Origin: Flavobacteriales bacterium
Lineage (GTDB): Bacteria; Bacteroidota; Bacteroidia; NS11-12g; UBA955
NCBI GenBank assembly: GCA_947472115.1
Contig: CANIZU010000057.1
Location: 1 to 9,878 of the forward strand
Direction of reading: 5' to 3'
DNA length: 9,878 nt
A model generated the notes under the pieces. The model was given only the letters and a program-made list of their open reading frames with translations. It searched no databases and was not told the origin of the DNA. Position numbers and translations under genes: made by a program. Position 1 is the stretch's first letter. The number at the start of each line of letters is the position of its first letter. Below are positions 1 through 5,813 of this stretch, piece after piece.

Positions 1-3000
1 ACAACTACTGTCATAGAATCTTTACATCCGAATTCCGACATAGATACCAATTTCACGTTCTTCTTACCTGGCTTAGAGAAGCTGTAAGTTGCATTGTCAT
101 CCGTGCTTACACTTCCGTTGTCGTCGAAGTTCCATGAGCTACCTACGATACCATTTCCGATAGTTGACTTGTTAGCAAAAACAAACTTATCGTTATCACA
201 AGTACCAGATGTCAAAGAGAATTTAGTGACAGGTTTTTCAAACTGGTAAACCTTTTGGGTTGTCTTGGCAACACAACCATTTAGGTCAGCACTCAACGTT
301 ACGTTGTAAGTTCCTGCTTTGCTGTATTTGTATTTGGCATCAGTAGTAGAAGCAGTGGCTCCGGCTACACCAAAATTCCAAGTAAATTTCGCTGTGTTAG
401 GGGTAGTCTTGTTGGTGAATACCAAATCCTGACCCAAACATGCATTCGCTTTGTCAAACGCTACCGTTGGGATTGCGTTTACATCTACATCATACTTCTT
501 GGTGAACACAAATCCGTAAGGCATGGTCTTCGCTGTCAACAAAACGGAATACTTTCCGGCGCTTGGGAAACGGAATACAGGTTCTGGGGCATTTGAAGTA
601 TCAGCAGCAACACCAGTACCGAAGTTCCAGAAGAAATCCATAGATCCTGAGTTCACTTTTGAATTGTTGGTGAACAACACATCATCTCCGTTACAGATCT
701 TGCTTGGGTAAGCGAAATCTGCATTGATTGAAGGGTAAATCAAGATGTTACGACGGATGTTGGTATCACAACCGTTGTTATTATCAGTAATTTTCAAAAC
801 AACTGTAATTGTACTATCTTCCAAGGTAGCATCGCTGGTTTGGAATTGTACTTCTAAGTTGGTAGATCCTGAAGGAGCAGTAAATGTTGCACCGGTAATC
901 GCCTTACCTGCTTTGGTAAAGGCTTGTACTGAAGCGAACCAGTTGTTAGGCTTTGAAGTTCCATATGTGCTGTTGCTATAGACACGCGGAGCAACCACGT
1001 CATAAATTACTGGAACGTTCAATACAGTCACATCAAACGGACGGCTCTTTTGGTAAAGGGCGTTGTTTGGTGTAGTTTTCTTGCTTGAGAAAGCATAGAA
1101 TCCACCACCTGGAGCGGGTTTAACTGTAGTTCTAAAAGTGAACGTATCGTTCGCTGGATTGTCATCTGAAATGTCCAAGAATACTTTAATGACTGAATTG
1201 CCAGCGATGTCCAATTTGATAGGGGTTGTAAATTGGTAAGTGAAAGTGTCATTTGGCAATAGCTTTCTGGTAACAAATTCGCGGGTCACTTTTCCATCGA
1301 TGCTAAAGGCTACGAAATAATTGTAGATAGTGTCGGCGAAGGTGTTGCGAATGCTGATACGTCCGGTTGTTGAAAATCCTGCGCATACGGAACTAGGAAC
1401 CTGGGTTCTAGATTGAAATGCCGTGATATCCATGTAATTTTCCAAAGCACCGCGATCGCTACGGTTAGAATTTCTAGATTTTCTCTGTTGGTCTAAATTG
1501 TATGTAGAGTTGGTTGGTTTGTTGTTTTGCGTTTCAAAAGAGTTTGATCGCATATCCATTTTGGAGAAATTAACCCATTGTGGGTTTGTGTAATTGTCTT
1601 GTGCACCCACGAGAATATCGCCCTTCCATCCGCTGTAGTTACTATAGTTCGATGTGCCAGACCTCCAAACTTGAGTGCCCGATCCGGTCATTAGGTAGGA
1701 GTTGAAATTAATCTCTCTGACATTTGTTGCGGAATTTGCCAATAAATAAACAGGGTAGATATAGTAATTGGCATCGGCATCAAGAATGTTTCCTACAAAT
1801 CGGATTTGCGAATTGGTCTCTTGAAATAAGTAGCCATAGCAGAAATGGTAAATATAGGATGAAGGTCTTGTGTGCAATGTGTTTTGTCTGATATCACAGG
1901 TAAATCCGCTACTGAAACCATAGCTGTAAAAATTGTAATTGGCGGTATAGCCGTAGTTGTTGGCCAATAGGTTGCTGTTAACCCATAAGTTATCGCCATA
2001 GTAGAACAAAAATCCATAGAAAAACCCAGTGGTGGCTCCACCTCTGTTGTTTGTAATGGAATTTCGCAACACCCGAAGACTGCCGCAGTAGTATAGATAA
2101 GCTGTGTAAATACTTCCTGAACAAATGTTGCTATCTAGGCGGTTGTCCTCAAATCGGTTAAGAGTTCTTACGGAGTTGTAATTGAAGAAATTGTAAAACA
2201 TGTAGGTTGTACCGCCGGTGCCGATGCTAGAGAAAGAATTGTTAGTGATTCTGTTTCCAGCGATATCGTTGTCGTAGCTATAATAAAACCAATGCAAATA
2301 GTTGGTTGTGTTTAGGTAGCTTTCATTTTTGTCTACGACATTGTTGACAAAATTTGTGGAGTACGAATAGTACAAATACGCATGAAAAAACTGCGTGTAG
2401 GCATCAACCAGTCTCGTAGTATTGCCATCGAAAACTACAGGAAGACTAGACGTTCCATACAAATACCAACCGAAGAAAGTGTAGTATGTGTTGATGTAGT
2501 TTGTGGTTGAACTCGCCAAAGCACCTGCATAGGGCATGTCGTGGAAATTATTCCCGCGATACACTGTAGAACGATTGGTTCCGTAAGTGTAGTAGGTGAA
2601 GACACCATAAACCGTTGTGCTGATTGGGCTGCTGCTGTTGGCGGCTAAACGACTGATATCGTTGTTGATAAATTGTTCGCCGTTTGTGTAGCGGTTGAAT
2701 ATCGCATAAAAGAAAAAGTTGCGAATGATGTTCTGTTGGAACGTGTTGTTGTTTGCAGTAGATGTGTAAGCCGAAGTACTTTGTTGGTCGATGATACCAT
2801 AAGTTGGACCAGGGCTGGCCGCGTTGGTGGTTCTAAACAAACAACCTCTTACTGTGTTGAACGAACCGTTTTGTGTTGTGCTGGTTGTTGCTAGGCTCGT
2901 TTGAGACGATGCAAATGCAATGTAAGCACCTCCAGCGGTGGAACCCGTGGTTTGCGCGGTGAATTCGATTGTTAGACCGGTTAGGGTGTTGTAATCTGCG

Positions 3001-3440
3001 GCACCAGTTAAACGAATCCCGGTTTGAACAGTTCCTGTCCCTGTCTTTTGAATCGTTAAATCACGCAACGTCAAATAGTCTGTACCATTTAAAGTGATGG
3101 CTTCGTAAAGACTAGAACTTCCTAGAACTTTCGCGTTACCATTGATGTTAATGGTGTTTGTTGCTGAAACCCCGCTGATTGCATTGAAAACGATTTCTGA
3201 GGTTGCCGTTTCGTTGGTGATTACTGTTACGTTAACCGCACCCGACACACCCGAGGTGTTTAAAGCGCTGGCCAAGGCACCCCATGAGGTGTAGTTTGTG
3301 GCAGATGAGGCCGCGCCTGAGTTGATGGTGTAGCTTCCGCTGAGCTGAGCGCGAGCGCTGCTACTTAGCATGAAAAGTACCCCAGTTACAATTCCTTTTA
3401 CCAGAAAAGGCAGTGAGAGTTTTTTGTAGTGTTTTTCCAT
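1..3440 (-). CDS. Large secreted beta-helix/PKD-domain surface protein (partial, C-terminus off the left edge)
   Basis: Reading the minus strand from the ATG at 3440 gives 1146 codons without a stop, running off the window. Residues 1-32 look like a signal peptide (basic start MEKHYKK, hydrophobic 8-27, then SSSARAQ). Residues about 60-590 are Asn/Thr/Ser-rich with repeated NN-I/L-x-x-N patterns, as in right-handed parallel beta-helices. From 242 to 585 every turn starts with an aromatic cluster such as FFHAYLYYSY. The helix ends near DRGALENY (662-669). Residues 680-775 resemble an Ig/CARDB-like domain. Three PKD-type domains follow at about 905-985, 990-1068 and 1070 onward, with FFWNFG, FTWNFG and SSWNFDD signatures. 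In Bacteroidota such proteins are usually exported by the type IX system and used in adhesion, gliding or matrix; the C-terminal sorting domain that would show this is outside the window. The exact role is unknown. The ATG was chosen because the signal peptide follows it directly. Confidence 0.9.
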   Translation of the reverse strand, partial: MEKHYKKLSLPFLVKGIVTGVLFMLSSSARAQLSGSYTINSGAASSATNYTSWGALASALNTSGVSGAVNVTVITNETATSEIVFNAISGVSATNTININGNAKVLGSSSLYEAITLNGTDYLTLRDLTIQKTGTGTVQTGIRLTGAADYNTLTGLTIEFTAQTTGSTAGGAYIAFASSQTSLATTSTTQNGSFNTVRGCLFRTTNAASPGPTYGIIDQQSTSAYTSTANNNTFQQNIIRNFFFYAIFNRYTNGEQFINNDISRLAANSSSPISTTVYGVFTYYTYGTNRSTVYRGNNFHDMPYAGALASSTTNYINTYYTFFGWYLYGTSSLPVVFDGNTTRLVDAYTQFFHAYLYYSYSTNFVNNVVDKNESYLNTTNYLHWFYYSYDNDIAGNRITNNSFSSIGTGGTTYMFYNFFNYNSVRTLNRFEDNRLDSNICSGSIYTAYLYYCGSLRVLRNSITNNRGGATTGFFYGFLFYYGDNLWVNSNLLANNYGYTANYNFYSYGFSSGFTCDIRQNTLHTRPSSYIYHFCYGYLFQETNSQIRFVGNILDADANYYIYPVYLLANSATNVREINFNSYLMTGSGTQVWRSGTSNYSNYSGWKGDILVGAQDNYTNPQWVNFSKMDMRSNSFETQNNKPTNSTYNLDQQRKSRNSNRSDRGALENYMDITAFQSRTQVPSSVCAGFSTTGRISIRNTFADTIYNYFVAFSIDGKVTREFVTRKLLPNDTFTYQFTTPIKLDIAGNSVIKVFLDISDDNPANDTFTFRTTVKPAPGGGFYAFSSKKTTPNNALYQKSRPFDVTVLNVPVIYDVVAPRVYSNSTYGTSKPNNWFASVQAFTKAGKAITGATFTAPSGSTNLEVQFQTSDATLEDSTITVVLKITDNNNGCDTNIRRNILIYPSINADFAYPSKICNGDDVLFTNNSKVNSGSMDFFWNFGTGVAADTSNAPEPVFRFPSAGKYSVLLTAKTMPYGFVFTKKYDVDVNAIPTVAFDKANACLGQDLVFTNKTTPNTAKFTWNFGVAGATASTTDAKYKYSKAGTYNVTLSADLNGCVAKTTQKVYQFEKPVTKFSLTSGTCDNDKFVFANKSTIGNGIVGSSWNFDDNGSVSTDDNATYSFSKPGKKNVKLVSMSEFGCKDSMTVV
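1686..2717 (-). repeat. Aromatic-rich ~30-residue protein repeat block in the beta-helix
   Basis: Inside the large minus-strand protein, residues 242-585 contain about eleven degenerate units. Their aromatic clusters begin near residues 242, 277, 319, 351, 381, 413, 445, 473, 504, 530 and 559, so the spacing is mostly 26-35 residues. Each unit is a cluster of Tyr/Phe/Trp (FFFYAIF, VYGVFTYYTYG, YTFFGWYLYG, YLHWFYYSY, YMFYNFFNY, FFYGFLFYYG) followed by a stretch carrying Asn ladders such as FINNDISR or VNSNLLANN. The units are similar in pattern but not in DNA sequence, so this is an old protein-level repeat and not a recent tandem duplication. Confidence 0.75.
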
Positions 3441-3492
3441 ATTGTAGTTTTAGTTTGAGTTTTATTAAATGGGTTTTATCATTCAATTCCTT

Positions 3493-3500
3493 CAAATCTA
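3493..3500 (-). promoter_or_regulatory. Candidate promoter -7 element (TAGATTTG) for the large surface protein
   Basis: The minus strand reads TAGATTTG here, an exact match to the Bacteroidota -7 consensus TAnnTTTG. A weak -33 candidate (TTTC) lies 18 bases upstream. Transcription would begin near 3488 and leave a leader of about 45-50 nt before the ATG at 3440. That leader is A-rich and lacks a clear Shine-Dalgarno sequence, which is normal in this phylum. Confidence 0.5.
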
Positions 3501-3559
3501 TATGTCTGAACAATGTCAGAAACTGATTATGGATGCTAACCATCGCATCATGGATAATG

Positions 3560-3585
3560 CCCATATTGAAATGGGTTTTGCCCAT
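3560..3585. repeat. Overlapping alternative hairpins upstream of the surface-protein gene
   Basis: CCCAT (3560-3564), ATGGG (3571-3575) and CCCAT (3581-3585) follow one another, so the central arm can pair with either neighbour. The 11-mer AAATGGGTTTT covering the central arm (3569-3579) occurs again at 3467-3477, giving two direct copies 102 bp apart that flank the candidate promoter. This could be an operator pair or chance in AT-rich DNA; the sequence alone does not decide. Confidence 0.3.
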
Positions 3586-3625
3586 AAATAGTAACAGTTT
3601 TGATTTTTTTATTAGTGAGAATTGC

Positions 3626-3672
3626 GCAAAAAGAGAGGGGGCTCGTCTGTGACGAGCCCCCTCTCTTTTTGC
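3626..3672 (-). terminator. Strong, symmetrical intrinsic terminator (22-bp perfect stem)
   Basis: A perfect 22-bp inverted repeat (3626-3647 with 3651-3672) encloses a 3-nt loop (TGT). The stem has a GC-rich core next to the loop (GGGGGCTCGTC/GACGAGCCCCC) and A/T ends, so each strand has a T-tract on its 3' side and it could stop transcription from both directions. By position it ends the transcript of the TlpA-like gene, whose stop codon lies about 130 bp upstream on the minus strand, and insulates the surface-protein gene. Confidence 0.88.
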
Positions 3673-3687
3673 CGTTATAAAGAATGT

Positions 3688-3770
3688 TCCTACGGTAAAA
3701 GGATGATTCCTTCTATTTAGGAAATTCCTAGTCTAACTAAATTTGATTCCACTGTAAAAGGATTTCCCTA
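3688..3770. repeat. Degenerate AT-rich direct repeat with small palindromes
   Basis: GTAAAAGGAT occurs at 3695-3704 and 3754-3763, each preceded by TTCC a few bases upstream, giving a degenerate unit repeated every ~59 bp. Between them lie two small palindromes: AAGGATGATTCCTT (3699-3712) and TAGGAAATTCCTA (3718-3730). There is no plausible open reading frame. The block lies between the stop of the TlpA-like gene and its terminator, so it would be transcribed as a 3' untranslated region. Its role is unknown. Confidence 0.4.
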
Positions 3771-3804
3771 ATGTAGTTTAGGTTGTTTCTAAGGATAGAA
3801 ATTA

Positions 3805-4308
3805 TTACTTCGATAATTCAGCCAATTTGGCTTCCACTTCTTCTTCCGCACCCGGAGTGTATCCTTGGTGGGTGAAAACCAACTTGCCATTTTTATCGTA
3901 AATGAATGTCATGGGTGGGTTATTTACGTTCATCGCGCGGGCCAAGTCCATATTTTCATCCAAAATGATTTGATATTGCCAGTTTTCGGCCAACACTTTG
4001 GGTTTTACTTTCCGGCTGTTTCTTGCATCGTCGATGCTTACCGCAACCAATTTAACGTTGTATTTCGTTTGCCAATCGGCATAGTGTTCATCAATAGCTT
4101 GTAACTCCTTGATACATGGACCACACCAGGTTGCCCAAAAAGAAACGATGGTAATTTTTCCTTTTTCTACGGTTGAGTTAAAGTTGATGGGGGCGCCATC
4201 GATATTTTTGACATTCACAGACGGAGCTTCTTGGGTGGCGTCTTGGCCAAATAGGCTAGGCGCGAAGGCCAATGCAGCGATTAAGAATGCGGTAAAGTGT
4301 TTTTTCAT
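3805..4308 (-). CDS. Secreted TlpA-like thioredoxin-fold protein
   Basis: The 167-residue product has an N-terminal signal peptide (MKKHFTAFLIAALAFAPSLFGQ) with likely cleavage near residue 21, so it probably works in the periplasm. Residues 28-165 match the TlpA/ResA thioredoxin family: a beta-strand and WATWCGPC (residues 58-65) hold the redox pair C62 and C65, and the cis-proline region is NNPPMTF (129-135). The segment VAVSIDDARNSRKVKPKV is the TlpA-type insertion. Family members reduce or exchange disulfides on extracytoplasmic proteins; the partner cannot be read from sequence. It is monocistronic on the minus strand, divergent from hisS, and ends before the perfect hairpin at 3626-3672. 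There is no lipobox cysteine, so a soluble form is expected. Confidence 0.9.
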   Translation of the reverse strand: MKKHFTAFLIAALAFAPSLFGQDATQEAPSVNVKNIDGAPINFNSTVEKGKITIVSFWATWCGPCIKELQAIDEHYADWQTKYNVKLVAVSIDDARNSRKVKPKVLAENWQYQIILDENMDLARAMNVNNPPMTFIYDKNGKLVFTHQGYTPGAEEEVEAKLAELSK

Positions 4309-4324
4309 TTCAGCAAAAGTATTT

Positions 4325-4332
4325 CAAATATG
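4325..4332 (-). promoter_or_regulatory. Weak candidate -7 element for the TlpA-like gene
   Basis: The minus strand reads CATATTTG, one mismatch from TAnnTTTG, ending 16 bases before the ATG at 4308. No convincing -33 element is seen. If it is used, the leader would be only about 10-12 nt. Confidence 0.3.
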
Positions 4333-4396
4333 GTGCCAAAGCGGATTTGATTTTTGTAAAATTCGTAACAGATTTATCCCTTTGGTAGTTGATTGT

Positions 4397-4404
4397 TAAC
4401 TTCG
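4397..4404 (+). promoter_or_regulatory. Candidate -7 element directly before hisS
   Basis: TAACTTCG is one mismatch from the Bacteroidota -7 consensus TAnnTTTG and ends only 4 nt before the hisS ATG at 4409. The -33 element is weak. If used, transcription would start at or next to the start codon and give a leaderless or nearly leaderless mRNA. Confidence 0.4.
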
Positions 4405-4408
4405 CATC

Positions 4409-5797
4409 ATGGAAAAGCCCAGTTTGCCGTCCGGAACCCGAGATTTTTCACCCAGTGTGATGCAGCGCAGAAAGTATATTTTATCTGTGATGGAAAGGGT
4501 GTTCGTTTCTCATGGATTTGGTGCGTTGGAAACGCCATCGCTGGAAAACCTTCGCACTTTGCAAGGCAAATATGGCAATGAGGGCGATCAGCTCCTGTTT
4601 AAAGTCCTGAATTCTGGTGATTTTTTGTCGAAGGCGGACGCATCGTTGTTATCATCGAAAGACAGCAAGGGCCTCACACCTCAGATATCGGATCGCGGAT
4701 TAAGGTATGATTTAACGGTTCCTTTGGCTCGCTTTGTGGTGATGAATCGCAACGAAATTGTGTTTCCATTTAAGCGGTATCAGATGCAGCCGGTTTGGCG
4801 TGCAGACCGACCTCAGAAGGGCAGGTATCGTGAGTTTTGGCAGTGCGATATAGATGTGGTGGGAGCCAATTCGGTGGTGTCGGAGGCGGAATTGGTGGAG
4901 ATGTATCAAGAGGTTTTTGCAGCCTTAGATTTGGGCGTGAAGATTCGCATCAATCATCGTGGGATATTGGACGCTTTTATGGGTGTTTTGGGCACGCGAG
5001 AGAATTGGAATGCGTTTATGATTATCATTGATAAGGCGGATAAAATTGGCTTTGAGGGGGTGGCGAAGGAGCTCGAAGAGAAGGGTCTATCGATGGCGCT
5101 GAATGCCTGGAAATGGCTTTGGGATAGCAAGTCGGTGATGGGTAATGCTGACAAAATGTTGTTGGCGGGTGGCACGGATTTTTTACAAGGCGATGCTTTG
5201 TCGAAGGGTTTAAGTGAGTTGGAAACGATTTTTGGATTGTTGGCGGATGCGGGCAATGTGGAATTGGATTTTACGTTGGCCAGGGGCTTGAGTTACTATA
5301 CGGGTGCGGTGTTTGAGGTGGAGGCGTTAGACGGTAGATTGCCATCGGATTTTAGATTGGGAAGCATTGGTGGGGGCGGCAGGTACGATAATCTGACGGG
5401 TGTTTTTGGTTTGAAGGATGTGTCGGGCGTGGGCGTGAGTTTTGGTTTGGATCGGGTATACGATACGATGGAGGCTGCGGGGCTGTTTGATGCGGTGATG
5501 GGAGTGGGCGGGGATACGTTGATTTGTGCGATGGACGATGCGTGTTTGGCGTTTGGGGCTGATGTGGCTCGCGCGCTTCGCGCGCGGGGCCTTAACGCCG
5601 AACTGTATCCAGGAACCCCAAAATTGAAAAAACAGTTGGATTATGCCAACGACAAAAAAATGGGATTTGCCATCATTATTGGAAATGAAGAAATGCAAGC
5701 CAATCAATTGGCATTGAAGAATTTAATAACGGGGGAACAGGTGAAGGGGTCGATGGATGAAATCGCTACAATTGTGGCTAATGCCCAGTCGAAATAA
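4409..5797 (+). CDS. hisS: Histidine--tRNA ligase
   Basis: The 462-residue protein attaches histidine to tRNA-His using ATP, in the cytoplasm. Class II synthetase landmarks are present in order: the N-terminal LPSGTRDFSP (6-15), LRYDLTVPLAR (98-108), motif 2 around WRADRPQKGRYREFWQ (130-145), the HisRS-specific histidine-A signature ARGLSYYTG (291-299), GGGGRYDNL (321-329) and motif 3 GVSFGLDRVY (342-351). The C-terminal anticodon-binding domain begins near residue 368 and includes ELYPGTPKLKKQL. The length fits the Bacteroidota form. The ATG at 4409 places SLPSGTRDFSP at the usual N-terminal position. hutH follows after 16 bp in the same direction, so the two are probably cotranscribed. Codon use changes sharply near 5590, from G/T-rich to A/C-rich. 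Confidence 0.97.
   Translation: MEKPSLPSGTRDFSPSVMQRRKYILSVMERVFVSHGFGALETPSLENLRTLQGKYGNEGDQLLFKVLNSGDFLSKADASLLSSKDSKGLTPQISDRGLRYDLTVPLARFVVMNRNEIVFPFKRYQMQPVWRADRPQKGRYREFWQCDIDVVGANSVVSEAELVEMYQEVFAALDLGVKIRINHRGILDAFMGVLGTRENWNAFMIIIDKADKIGFEGVAKELEEKGLSMALNAWKWLWDSKSVMGNADKMLLAGGTDFLQGDALSKGLSELETIFGLLADAGNVELDFTLARGLSYYTGAVFEVEALDGRLPSDFRLGSIGGGGRYDNLTGVFGLKDVSGVGVSFGLDRVYDTMEAAGLFDAVMGVGGDTLICAMDDACLAFGADVARALRARGLNAELYPGTPKLKKQLDYANDKKMGFAIIIGNEEMQANQLALKNLITGEQVKGSMDEIATIVANAQSK
5570..5586. repeat. GC-only hairpin inside hisS
   Basis: CGCGCGC (5570-5576) and GCGCGCG (5580-5586) form a perfect 7-bp stem around the loop TTC. It lies in codons for the VARALRARG segment at the start of the anticodon-binding domain, at the point where base composition changes. 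No T-tract follows, so it is not a terminator; it may only reflect Ala/Arg codons. Confidence 0.4.
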
Positions 5798-5813
5798 CAA
5801 TAAAGACATTGAA

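Noticed and set aside
523..981. Plus-strand open frames (523-711, 745-981) opposite the PKD region.
   Set aside because: They are antisense to a well-supported coding frame with PKD signatures and give no recognisable protein.
3361..3585. A 74-codon minus-strand frame overlapping the start of the large surface protein.
   Set aside because: It overlaps the signal-peptide codons in another frame, covers the promoter region and has no recognisable features; the surface-protein frame explains the region.
3688..3770. A short CRISPR-like array.
   Set aside because: Only two short, imperfect repeat copies, no regular spacers and no cas genes nearby.
5327..5707. A 126-codon minus-strand frame opposite hisS, and a 104-codon one at 5951-6265 opposite hutH.
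   Set aside because: Both are antisense to clearly conserved enzymes; their composition follows from the codon bias of the opposite strand.
5757..5813. An upstream in-frame ATG for hutH at 5757.
   Set aside because: It would overlap hisS and add 19 residues unlike any histidine ammonia-lyase; MKQFYTLQEA at 5814 begins as the family does.
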